Source: UBA7672 sp040398425 (GTDB lineage: Bacteria; Pseudomonadota; Alphaproteobacteria; Caulobacterales; Hyphomonadaceae). Taken from it: DNA of 53,057 nucleotides. The first letter of the stretch is position 1; each line of letters starts with the position of its first letter. The translations under genes were made by a program, and so were the position numbers. The stretch covers positions 1-53,057 of the forward strand of contig JBBATZ010000023.1 of the NCBI GenBank assembly GCA_040398425.1, read 5' to 3'. Below the pieces are notes generated by a model. That model did not search any database. It worked only from the letters and a program-made list of their open reading frames with translations, and was not told where the DNA came from. Shown here in pieces: positions 8,734-15,588 of this stretch.

Positions 8734-9984
8734 CTAGTCTGAGTCCAATCCATAGGCAGTGTGCAGCGCGCGCACCGCAAGCTCGGTATAGGATGCATCG
8801 ATCAGGACGGAAATCTTGATCTCTGACGTCGAAATGACCTGAATGTTGATGCCCTTGGCGGAAAGCGCCTGGAACATCGTCTTGGCGACGCCCGCATGGC
8901 TGCGCATACCAACGCCGATGACCGAGACCTTCGCGACATCGCGATCGACGATCATGGCCTCGATCCCGACCTTGCCATTGAGCTTGTCCAGCACCGCCTT
9001 GGCGTGCGCGGCGTCACGGTCGGGGCAGGTAAAGACCATGTTCTGGCGGCCTTCGGCCTTGGCGGAGGCCTGAACGATCATGTCGACGTTGACGCCAGCG
9101 TCGGCCAGAGCGCCGAAGATGGTGGCGGCGACGCCCGGGTGATCATCAACGCCGATCAGGGTGAACTTGGCTTCGTCACGCGAATAAGCGACGCCGCTGA
9201 CAATCTGCTTTTCCACGATCTGCTCCTCATCGCACACGAGCGTTCCGGTATTGGGTTTGGGTACAGCGCCCTCGAAGGACGACAGCACGCGCACGGGAAC
9301 GCGATGGTTCATCGCCAGCTCGACCGAGCGCGTCTGCAAGACCTTGGCACCCAGCGAAGCGAGTTCCAGCATCTCTTCGTAGGAAATCTTCTCGATGCGG
9401 CGCGCTTTAGGCGTGATGCGCGGATCGGTGGTGTAGACGCCATCGACGTCCGTATAGATGTCGCAAAGCGAGGCCTTGAGCGCGGCGGCGACGGCGACGG
9501 CGGACGTATCCGAACCGCCACGGCCCAGCGTCGAGACGCGGCCATGGGCATCGACCCCCTGGAAGCCGGCGACCACGGCGATCTCGCCGCTATCGACCGA
9601 GCGGATGAATTCAGGGTTCTCGCAGCCCGTGATGCGGGCCTTGCCGTGGGCCTCGTCGGTGGCGAGCTTGAGCTGCCAGCCGAGCCAGGAACGGGCCTTC
9701 AGACCCTTCCGGCGGAGCGCCAGGGCGAGAAGCCCGGCCGTGACCTGTTCGCCAGAGGCGACCACCACATCGTATTCGTCGTCATAGCCTTCGCCATGGA
9801 GGTCCGGGCCGGCGGCGCCGCGGGTCCATTCGACAAGCTGGTTGGTCGTGCCAGACATGGCGGAGACCACCACCGCAATGGAGCGGGATTCTGCCCGACG
9901 CGCCGCGACGATGTCGGCCACGTGCGCAATGCGCTCGAGGTTGGCGACCGAGGTTCCGCCGAATTTCATCACCAGGCGATTCAT
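8734..9984 (-). CDS. lysC: aspartate kinase LysC
   Basis: Aspartokinase phosphorylates aspartate, the first step toward lysine, threonine and methionine. The 416-residue protein begins with the kinase signature VMKFGGTSVAN (5-15), carries the aspartate-binding GRGGSDTSAVAVA block (about 155-167) and YTDVDGVYTTDPRI, and ends with two ACT domains (about 265-416, including FTLIGVDDHPGVAATIF and VSVIGVGMRSHAGVAKTMF). This is the monofunctional, feedback-regulated type of about 400 residues. It is transcribed away from ubiG across a 238-bp gap with no obvious sigma-70 site. Confidence 0.96.
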   Translation of the reverse strand: MNRLVMKFGGTSVANLERIAHVADIVAARRAESRSIAVVVSAMSGTTNQLVEWTRGAAGPDLHGEGYDDEYDVVVASGEQVTAGLLALALRRKGLKARSWLGWQLKLATDEAHGKARITGCENPEFIRSVDSGEIAVVAGFQGVDAHGRVSTLGRGGSDTSAVAVAAALKASLCDIYTDVDGVYTTDPRITPKARRIEKISYEEMLELASLGAKVLQTRSVELAMNHRVPVRVLSSFEGAVPKPNTGTLVCDEEQIVEKQIVSGVAYSRDEAKFTLIGVDDHPGVAATIFGALADAGVNVDMIVQASAKAEGRQNMVFTCPDRDAAHAKAVLDKLNGKVGIEAMIVDRDVAKVSVIGVGMRSHAGVAKTMFQALSAKGINIQVISTSEIKISVLIDASYTELAVRALHTAYGLDSD

Positions 9985-10222
9985 GACCAGCGAACGTCCT
10001 TTGGCCGCCCGAAAACCGGAAGGGGGTCGGCGACGGAGGGCTGTCTAGGGGGTGACGGGCCGGAGGGCAATGCGGGGGATGGGTTAGCTGGCCTGAAGGG
10101 CGAATTTGGCGCTCAGGACCGGAATTCCGGCCGGTTTTCCAATTCCCCTTCCCTTCGCGTGCGTCGTTCGTTCGCCGGGCCATCCCGTTGCCGACAAGCT
10201 TGTGCGGGTCCAGATAGGGGAC

Positions 10223-11014
10223 ATGGCCAAGACACTCACACGCGACGAGACAATTCCGGAATCGCCCAGCGTCGATCCGGCGGAGATCGACAAGTTCCGC
10301 GCGATGGCGGCGGACTGGTGGTCGCCGACGGGCAAGTTCGCGCCCCTGCACAAGTTCAACCCGGTGCGTCTGACCTATATCCGCGATACCGCGACCAGGC
10401 ATTTCGGGCTGGACGCCTCCCTGGAAAAGAATGGGGCGAAGCGTCCGCTGGAAGGCCTGCGCCTGCTGGATGCAGGATGCGGTGGCGGGCTGGTGACCGA
10501 GCCGATGGCGCGGCTCGGTGCGCACGCGGTCGGGGTCGATGCGGGCGACAAGAACATCAAGGCGGCGATGGTGCACGCTGCACAGGTTCATGTTGATGCG
10601 GACTATCGGGTTGGGACGGTCGAGGGGCTGATTGCGGCGGGCGAGCCGAAGTTCGACATCGTGCTGGCGCTGGAAGTCGTCGAGCATGTGCAGGACCCGG
10701 CGGTGTTCCTGAAGGACTGCGCGAGCCTTGTGGCCCCGGGCGGCTTGATGATCGCAGCGACGCTGAACCGTACGGCGAAGGCGTTTGCGCTGGCCGTTGT
10801 CGGGGCCGAGCATATCCTGCGCTGGCTGCCGGTGGGCACGCATGAATGGTCAAAATTCGTGACGCCGGACGAGATGAGCAAGGCGCTGACCGAGGCGGGG
10901 CTGACCATCGACGAGTCGCTGGGCGTGTCGTTCTCGCCGCTCTCCCGCAAGTGGAGCCTCACGCGCGACCTGTCGGTGAACTACATGATGACGGCGAGCC
11001 GCCCGAAGGCCTGA
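10223..11014 (+). CDS. ubiG: bifunctional 2-polyprenyl-6-hydroxyphenol / 3-demethylubiquinol O-methyltransferase UbiG
   Basis: UbiG methylates both O positions in ubiquinone synthesis. The 263-residue protein shows the family N-terminus DKFRAMAADWWSPTGKFAPLHKFNPVR, the SAM-binding motif LLDAGCGGGL (81-90), LALEVVEHVQDP and the C-terminal THEWSKFVTPDEM. The ATG at 10223 is chosen because it has AGGGG five bases upstream and opens the family N-terminus; the frame upstream is spurious. It overlaps the start of mnmC by one base (TGATG), so the two are likely co-translated. With coq7 it gives the window two ubiquinone genes. Confidence 0.96.
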   Translation: MAKTLTRDETIPESPSVDPAEIDKFRAMAADWWSPTGKFAPLHKFNPVRLTYIRDTATRHFGLDASLEKNGAKRPLEGLRLLDAGCGGGLVTEPMARLGAHAVGVDAGDKNIKAAMVHAAQVHVDADYRVGTVEGLIAAGEPKFDIVLALEVVEHVQDPAVFLKDCASLVAPGGLMIAATLNRTAKAFALAVVGAEHILRWLPVGTHEWSKFVTPDEMSKALTEAGLTIDESLGVSFSPLSRKWSLTRDLSVNYMMTASRPKA

Positions 11015-12795
11015 TGCCGCGCCTGCCGCCCCTGCCCGATCTGGACTTCAATACGCTTGAAGACGGCGGCGTTGCGCCATTCGCGCGCGGGCATGGCGAT
11101 GTGTATTTTTCGGGCGAGGGCCTGAGCGAGAAGCGCGCCGTTTTTCTGGTGGGATGCGGGCTGCCGGAGGGGTGGGCCGGGCGTGAGCATTTCACGGTTG
11201 GCGAGCTGGGTTTTGGCACCGGCCTGAACCTTTTGGCGCTGTGGGAATTGTGGCGGCGGCATCGACCGTCGCCGCTTGCGCGGCTGGATGTCTTATCGTT
11301 CGAGGGCTTGCTGATGCCGCGCGATGCGGCGGAGCGGGCACACGCAGCGTGGCCAGAGCTGGCGGAGTTGTCGGCACACCTGAGAAAGCACTGGCCGGAG
11401 CAGGCGCGGGGCGTGCAGCGGATCGTCCTCGGAGATGGCGTGACGCTGACGCTTTTCGTGGACGAAATCGCCGCGAGCCTGCCGCAGGCGCGCGCGCGAT
11501 GTGACGCGTGGTTCCTCGACGGGTTCGCGCCGGCGAAGAACCCGGAGATGTGGTCGGCTGAGGTGCTGGAGCATGTTGCGCGGCTGAGCGCGGCGGGCGC
11601 GCGGGCGGCGACATATACGGTGGCGGGAGAAGTCCGGCGAAACCTGCAGGCGGTTGGCTTCGACGTCGCCAAGGTTCCGGGGCACGGACGCAAGAAGGAG
11701 CGGCTGGAGGCGCGGCTGGTTGAGGCGCGGCCTGAACGCGGGGTTACGCCGAAGCGCGTGGCGATCATCGGCGCGGGTATTGCGGGGGCATGGGCGGCGC
11801 GGGCCTTTTTGCGGCGCGGATGCGAGGCAACGGTCTACGATCAGGCTGCGGCGCCGGGTAGCGGCGGGAGCGGCAATCCGCTGGCGCTGGTGATGCCGCG
11901 TCTGGATGCCGGCGATGGGCCGGCGTCGAGGGCACTGCTGGAGGCGTGGCTGCTGGCGCGGCGGGTCTATCCGGAGCTGGGGCGTGATGCTGCGCAGGTG
12001 CTGGATGCGGTTCACCTGCCGCGCGGCGAACGGGAGGAGCAGCGGTTCGCGAAACTGCTGGGTGATCCGCCGCTGACGGAGGCATTGCTGCAGGCGGAAG
12101 GCGCCGGGCTTCGGCATATCGGCGCGGTAGCGGTGCGGCCGGGAGCAGCGCTGGCGCGATTGCTGGAGGGTGCGGACGTGCGGTTCGGCGCGCGAATGGG
12201 TTCGGTCGATGAGATCGATGCGGATCTTGTCGTGGTGTGCGCGGGGATGGACGTGAGCGAAATCAATGGCGTTGCAGCGCCTGCGGTCGAGGGACGGCTG
12301 GGACAGGTGGACTGGATGGCATCGCACGGGAGCCCGAGCGCGATCGCAGATGGCGGTTATGCCGTCGAGGCGTTCGGCAAGCTGGTGTTCGGCGCAACGT
12401 TCGAGGCGACACAGGGAGAGCCCGAGGTCAGCGAAGACGCGCGGACGCACAATCTTGGCGTGCTGACGCGGCTGCGGCCCGACATTGTTGCGGGCGACCT
12501 GTCAGCGCGGGCGGCGATACGGGCGACGACGCAGGATCGGTTGCCGTTTGCGGGACGCCCGCCACAACCAGGTTCTGCAAATGAAAAGGCGCCGGACGGC
12601 ACTCCGGCGCCTTCAGGACGTAACCGCCTCATCGGCGGCCTCGGCTCACGCGGCTTTCTTTGGGCGCCGCTACTTGCCGAGCTGGTCGCATCGGAAGCCC
12701 TCGGAGAACCGCTGCCTGTTGAAGCGAGCGTTGCCGATTGCCTTGACCCCGGGCGATTCCTTGTCCGCGCGATGAGGCGCGGGAATTCTGTGTGA
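11014..12795 (+). CDS. mnmC: bifunctional tRNA mnm5s2U biosynthesis protein MnmC
   Basis: MnmC completes the mnm5(s2)U34 modification of several tRNAs. The 593-residue protein has both parts: an N-terminal SAM methyltransferase (MnmD; GELGFGTGLN at 63-72, AWFLDGFAPAKNPEMW at 165-180) and a C-terminal FAD-dependent oxidoreductase (GAGIAG at 253-258, then GSGGSGNPLALVMPRLD). The catalytic part ends with TTQDRLPFAGRP and GGLGSRGFLWAPLLAELV. Between these, about residues 518-538 form an unusual Pro/Gly/Ser-rich insert whose DNA is a perfect palindrome (12586-12613). The start at 11014 shares its A with the ubiG stop. It is convergent with the psp operon, with 2 bp between the stops. Confidence 0.92.
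   Translation: MPRLPPLPDLDFNTLEDGGVAPFARGHGDVYFSGEGLSEKRAVFLVGCGLPEGWAGREHFTVGELGFGTGLNLLALWELWRRHRPSPLARLDVLSFEGLLMPRDAAERAHAAWPELAELSAHLRKHWPEQARGVQRIVLGDGVTLTLFVDEIAASLPQARARCDAWFLDGFAPAKNPEMWSAEVLEHVARLSAAGARAATYTVAGEVRRNLQAVGFDVAKVPGHGRKKERLEARLVEARPERGVTPKRVAIIGAGIAGAWAARAFLRRGCEATVYDQAAAPGSGGSGNPLALVMPRLDAGDGPASRALLEAWLLARRVYPELGRDAAQVLDAVHLPRGEREEQRFAKLLGDPPLTEALLQAEGAGLRHIGAVAVRPGAALARLLEGADVRFGARMGSVDEIDADLVVVCAGMDVSEINGVAAPAVEGRLGQVDWMASHGSPSAIADGGYAVEAFGKLVFGATFEATQGEPEVSEDARTHNLGVLTRLRPDIVAGDLSARAAIRATTQDRLPFAGRPPQPGSANEKAPDGTPAPSGRNRLIGGLGSRGFLWAPLLAELVASEALGEPLPVEASVADCLDPGRFLVRAMRRGNSV
12584..12613 (-). terminator. terminator-like palindrome inside mnmC
   Basis: An 11-bp perfect stem AAGGCGCCGGA / TCCGGCGCCTT (12586-12596 and 12603-12613) with a 6-nt loop. 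Read leftward (minus strand), the stem is followed directly by TTTT and then C, the shape of an intrinsic terminator. It lies about 185 nt beyond the last gene of the leftward psp operon (stop at 12798) and within the reading frame of the convergent mnmC. Confidence 0.62.
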
Positions 12796-12797
12796 CC

Positions 12798-13085
12798 TCA
12801 CAACCGTGAACTTGTCTCCGTGCGGCGCAGGCGTTCGATTTCGTCTGCGAGGCGGCGGTCGTCATCGGTGACGAGCTTCTCGAGCACGCGGACACGATCC
12901 TTGAGCTTGGCGACGTCCTGATGGAGATCGCCAACGATTCCGCGCAGCTGTTCAGCATCGCCATCGGCGCCGCGGCTGCGGGCGCGGATCTTTTCGCGTT
13001 CGATCTTCATGCCGCCGGTGATGATGCTCGAGACCGTGCCCAGGATAACCAGGGCGATGACGAACTCGAAGACGCCGAGATGCAT
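12798..13085 (-). CDS. PspB-like small membrane protein with Psp tail (paralogue 1)
   Basis: This 95-residue protein has an N-terminal membrane helix (about 4-24, GVFEFVIALVILGTVSSIITGG), a basic/acidic linker, and a coiled coil from about 50. The coil contains KLKDRVRVLEKLVTDDDRRL followed by ADEIERLRR, the tail shared with its upstream neighbours. PspB holds a similar RIETLERL coil; the following LVTDDDRRLA...LR portion resembles the end of PspC. It is the last gene of the leftward series, 4 bp after paralogue 2, with AGAGG upstream of its ATG. A role as a Psp membrane partner is inference. Confidence 0.72.
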   Translation of the reverse strand: MHLGVFEFVIALVILGTVSSIITGGMKIEREKIRARSRGADGDAEQLRGIVGDLHQDVAKLKDRVRVLEKLVTDDDRRLADEIERLRRTETSSRL

Positions 13086-13089
13086 ATGC

Positions 13090-13374
13090 TTACACCCTCT
13101 GTACTGACTTCAGCCGGTCGATGTCGCTGGCAAGCCTGCGGTCTTCGTCAGTGACAAGGCCTTCAAGAACCTGCACGCGGTCGCGCAGCTTGGCGGCCTC
13201 GGCCTGATGCGCGGTGAGAATCTGTTCGAGGGGGACAATGTCACCGGACGGTTCCCTGCGCCCGCGGAGGATTTCGAGGCGCCTCCGTTCATGCTTCAAG
13301 GCGGCCATCGTGATGATGAGCGAGAAGACGGGGACGATCAAGACGACCACCACGATCATGGTCGTGATGTCCAT
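13090..13374 (-). CDS. PspB-like small membrane protein with Psp tail (paralogue 2)
   Basis: A 94-residue protein with an N-terminal membrane helix (about 5-25, TMIVVVVLIVPVFSLIITMA), a basic stretch (LKHERRRLEILRGRRE) and a coiled coil ending in KLRDRVQVLEGLVTDEDRRL and ASDIDRLK. The tail is nearly identical to that of paralogue 1, so the two probably arose by duplication. It lies 3 bp downstream of paralogue 3. The layout, helix first and cytoplasmic coil second, is that of PspB. No function beyond the family resemblance can be read from the sequence. Confidence 0.72.
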   Translation of the reverse strand: MDITTMIVVVVLIVPVFSLIITMAALKHERRRLEILRGRREPSGDIVPLEQILTAHQAEAAKLRDRVQVLEGLVTDEDRRLASDIDRLKSVQRV

Positions 13375-13377
13375 GGC

Positions 13378-13641
13378 TCAGATCCTCTCCGATGAACGGA
13401 GGCGATCGATCTCGCTGGAGAGCTTGCGGTCGCCATCGGTGAGCAGGCGTTCGAGCACGGCGACGCGATCCTTGAGGCGCTGAATCTCGTTTTGCGTTTC
13501 AGATGTGCTGGCGCCGGAGGCCCGCTCTTCTTTTGCGATCTGCAGCTTCAGCTGCTGCGACTTGATATGGGTGCCGCCAAGGATGGCGGCCAGGCCACAC
13601 CCGATGCCTAGAAGAGGGACGAGAATTCCAATCGAGTCCAT
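13378..13641 (-). CDS. PspB-like small membrane protein with Psp tail (paralogue 3)
   Basis: An 87-residue protein starting MDSIGILVPL, with a membrane helix at about 3-22 (SIGILVPLLGIGCGLAAILGG), a Gln/Lys-rich linker (HIKSQQLKLQIAKEERA) and the shared coil IQRLKDRVAVLERLLTDGDR with KLSSEIDRLRSSERI. The start at 13641 is chosen because it opens the membrane helix; the longer open frame upstream runs through the neighbouring gene. It follows the 136-residue paralogue by 19 bp and precedes paralogue 2 by 3 bp, which fits one transcript. Confidence 0.7.
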   Translation of the reverse strand: MDSIGILVPLLGIGCGLAAILGGTHIKSQQLKLQIAKEERASGASTSETQNEIQRLKDRVAVLERLLTDGDRKLSSEIDRLRSSERI

Positions 13642-13660
13642 GATGTTCCGGTCCTGCTTT

Positions 13661-14071
13661 CTAGCTCTGTTTGCGATCAGTATCGCGCAGTCGTTCGATC
13701 TCGGCGGCAAGGCGAGCCTCGTCGTTGAGCGCCAGCCGTTCGAGCACGATGATCCGTTCGTTGAGCGACGCGATGGTTTTCTCCATCCTGGCGACCTTGT
13801 CCTGAAGCTCGGCGACGTTTTCACCGCCGGGCTGGCCGCCCATGCCATGCAGGCCAGCGCTCATTCCGCCGCCGGCGCCGCCGCCGAAGCCCCAGCACTT
13901 CATGCTTTCTGCGTCGAGGCCCCAGAATTTGGGATCGCTGAAATGGCTCCAGTCGCCGCGCCCGGCGTGACGCGCAGCGCGACGAGCGCGCCAGTCGCCG
14001 CGCTTGGCTTCGCGGCTGAAGGGATCGGCCCCGGCGCGGCGGCTGTTATGGCGCTCGTCGTCATAAATCAT
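13661..14071 (-). CDS. soluble Psp-tail protein with Gly-rich linker (paralogue 4)
   Basis: A 136-residue protein with no membrane helix. It begins with an Arg-rich region (residues 11-40), then WSHFSDPKFWGLDAESMKCW, a Gly/Met-rich linker (about 61-83, GFGGGAGGGMSAGLHGMGG), and a coiled coil (about 86-130) ending in LNERIIVLERLALNDEARLA and AEIERLRD. The tail is the one shared by its neighbours, without the usual TD pair before the acidic residues. GGGGAG lies eight bases before the ATG. It may be a cytoplasmic or membrane-peripheral partner of the membrane paralogues; that is inference. Confidence 0.68.
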   Translation of the reverse strand: MIYDDERHNSRRAGADPFSREAKRGDWRARRAARHAGRGDWSHFSDPKFWGLDAESMKCWGFGGGAGGGMSAGLHGMGGQPGGENVAELQDKVARMEKTIASLNERIIVLERLALNDEARLAAEIERLRDTDRKQS

Positions 14072-14100
14072 CGTGCCACTCCCCTGTCAGCGTAATGTGT

Positions 14101-14262
14101 TCAGCGCAGTTTTTCGATATCGGCCGCGAGGCGCGCTTCTTCATCGGTGCGCACCTGGCTCAGCGGCACGCGACGCGGTTCATGCGCATCGAGGAAGCGC
14201 GGGCGCGGGGTCGCCGGAGCGGCAGGATTGTTGGTAGGGGCGGGCCTGGTATCGTTTTTCAT
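14101..14262 (-). CDS. 53-residue protein with Psp tail (paralogue 5)
   Basis: A short gene with a strong ribosome binding site (GGGAG eight bases before the ATG). The first 20 residues are Pro/Ala/Thr-rich (MKNDTRPAPTNNPAAPATPR), followed by FLDAHEPRRVPLSQV and then only the last part of the shared tail, RTDEEARLAADIEKLR, right at the C-terminus. It lacks both a membrane helix and the RVxVLERL coil. Position and spacing (35 bp after paralogue 6, 29 bp before paralogue 4) and the shared tail make it a real gene despite its size. Confidence 0.72.
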   Translation of the reverse strand: MKNDTRPAPTNNPAAPATPRPRFLDAHEPRRVPLSQVRTDEEARLAADIEKLR

Positions 14263-14297
14263 GTCTGTGTCTCCCTTGGCCGTCGCTCAAACCCTTA

Positions 14298-14561
14298 TCA
14301 GGCAGGCGGGCGGTCCCGGTTGCGCAGGCCATCGATCTCGCGAGAGAGCCTGCGATCGTCGTCAGTCACGAGGCGTTCGAGCACCTGCACGCGCGCCGTC
14401 AGCTTGTCGATCTGCTGCTGCATGGAGCCGACGATGGCTTCGTCCTGCGGCGAACCACGCGACTGAAGCTCTGCGCGGTGATTCTTTCCTTTCTGGATGA
14501 GCCAGATAATGGCGACAACCATTGCGAAAGGCGCGAACACAACAAGCTCTGACAGGCCCAT
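14298..14561 (-). CDS. PspB-like small membrane protein with Psp tail (paralogue 6)
   Basis: An 87-residue protein with an N-terminal membrane helix (about 3-22, LSELVVFAPFAMVVAIIWLI), a short basic linker (QKGKNHRAELQSRG), and a coiled coil with QIDKLTARVQVLERLVTDDD followed by RRLSREIDGLRNRD. It is the most PspB-like of the accessory genes in layout: helix, basic linker, RVxxLERL coil. It starts one base after the stop of the 85-residue gene upstream, so it is almost certainly co-transcribed with it. Confidence 0.75.
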   Translation of the reverse strand: MGLSELVVFAPFAMVVAIIWLIQKGKNHRAELQSRGSPQDEAIVGSMQQQIDKLTARVQVLERLVTDDDRRLSREIDGLRNRDRPPA

Positions 14562-14562
14562 C

Positions 14563-14820
14563 TTACAACCCCGTAGCCGTCAGCGACGCCAGCGGGCGCC
14601 AGTCGATCGCAAAATTACAATCCGGCGGGCAGCCACGCGAGGCCATGTCGACCTGCAGTCCCTGTTCGCCGCCACCGAAGACAAGCGTCATTTCGCCAGC
14701 ATCGAGATGAACCACGCCCAGGCGGGCGCCTGCAAGAAGGGTCGTCACGCCGAAGGCGAGGAGCGCTGCCGCGCAGGCCAACCTGATCCGCAAAGGAGTT
14801 AGCTGAATGCTGCGAGCCAT
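14563..14820 (-). CDS. small membrane-anchored protein in the psp operon
   Basis: An 85-residue protein with one hydrophobic segment (about 14-30, LACAAALLAFGVTTLLAG) after a basic N-terminus, then a beta-rich part (GVVHLDAGEMTLVFGGGEQG) and two Cys residues close together (GCPPDCNFAIDW). It lacks the shared Psp tail, unlike its neighbours. GAGGG lies upstream of the ATG. Topology suggests an N-terminal anchor with a periplasmic domain. I recognise no family. It follows pspC by 97 bp and precedes paralogue 6 by one base. Confidence 0.6.
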   Translation of the reverse strand: MARSIQLTPLRIRLACAAALLAFGVTTLLAGARLGVVHLDAGEMTLVFGGGEQGLQVDMASRGCPPDCNFAIDWRPLASLTATGL

Positions 14821-14917
14821 TGTGTCCCTCTTTTGTTTTGTTTTTGGGGGCTTTGTTGGTTCGTCATTGGCGCAGCGGCTGCGGGAGGAGGAGGATCAGT
14901 CGCTGCGCCGGGGTGGT

Positions 14918-15319
14918 CTAGATGCCTTCCAGGTCGCGGAATTCCTTGCGCAGTTTCCATTCTTCGGAGGTGACCGAGCGTTCCATCTTGGCCAGCCGGT
15001 CATCCATGTCCTTGAACTTGTAGCGGATGTTCGAGAAGGTTTCGCGCGGACGATCCGACACCGAAGTCCAGAAGCGTTCTTCGTCCGGCGTCAGATTGCG
15101 CGGGCGATAGGGCTGGTAGGGCGTGATGGCCCAGACGACCAGGTAGACCGGGATAATGAAGCCGACGCCGCCGAAGAGACAGATCGCGGCGACGACCCGG
15201 GTGATCGTCGGGTCCCAGCCCATGCGCTCGGCGATGCCGCCGCAGACGCCGGCGATGACTTTGTCACGTGAGCGGTAGAGCCGCTTGGGGTTCGGAGAGG
15301 AGATGTAATCGTCGCGCAT
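14918..15319 (-). CDS. pspC: envelope stress response protein PspC
   Basis: PspC is a membrane partner in the Psp response that senses inner-membrane damage. This 133-residue protein has the PspC domain at the N-terminus (KRLYRSRDKVIAGVCGGIAE, about 12-31), a membrane helix (about 43-65, VAAICLFGGVGFIIPVYLVVWAI) and a cytoplasmic or periplasmic tail ending in DMDDRLAKMERSVTSEEWKL and RKEFRDLE. That tail is the template for the motif found in the accessory genes. Its ATG shares a base with the pspB stop (TGATG). Confidence 0.93.
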   Translation of the reverse strand: MRDDYISSPNPKRLYRSRDKVIAGVCGGIAERMGWDPTITRVVAAICLFGGVGFIIPVYLVVWAITPYQPYRPRNLTPDEERFWTSVSDRPRETFSNIRYKFKDMDDRLAKMERSVTSEEWKLRKEFRDLEGI

Positions 15320-15588
15320 CAGTTGATGTCCCCACGGGTGGACTGGGTGGGACGCGGGCGCACTGGCGCTGCGTCAGGTTCGACAAGGCGTTCCAGGGTC
15401 TCGATCCGGCGCTCCATCGTTCGAGCGGAGCGCCAGAGGTCTTCGAGCATTCTTTCGTCGTCTTCAGAGAGGCTCCTGTTGGACCGAGCTTTCGAGATGT
15501 AGTGCAGGATCATCCAGGGAAGGATGACGAACAGGCTGACAATCGCAACCAGTCCAAGGCTCATCCCGAAGATCGTTTCGGCTTGCAT
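15319..15588 (-). CDS. pspB: envelope stress response protein PspB
   Basis: PspB is a small inner-membrane protein that works with PspC to pull PspA away from PspF. The 89-residue protein has an N-terminal membrane helix (about 8-30, GMSLGLVAIVSLFVILPWMILHY), then SEDDERMLEDLWRSARTMER and the coil RRIETLERLVEPDA typical of PspB. The C-terminus is Pro-rich. Start and stop codons overlap those of pspA and pspC by one base each, so pspABC is a tight translational unit. Confidence 0.9.
   Translation of the reverse strand: MQAETIFGMSLGLVAIVSLFVILPWMILHYISKARSNRSLSEDDERMLEDLWRSARTMERRIETLERLVEPDAAPVRPRPTQSTRGDIN

Noticed and set aside
7150..10596. Long plus-strand open frames opposite ptsP and lysC
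   Set aside because: Both lie entirely against well-identified enzymes and read as low-complexity antisense.
14563..14820. Treating the 85-residue protein as another Psp-tail paralogue
   Set aside because: Its C-terminus has no coiled coil and no LxTDDDRRL-type motif; it only shares the operon.
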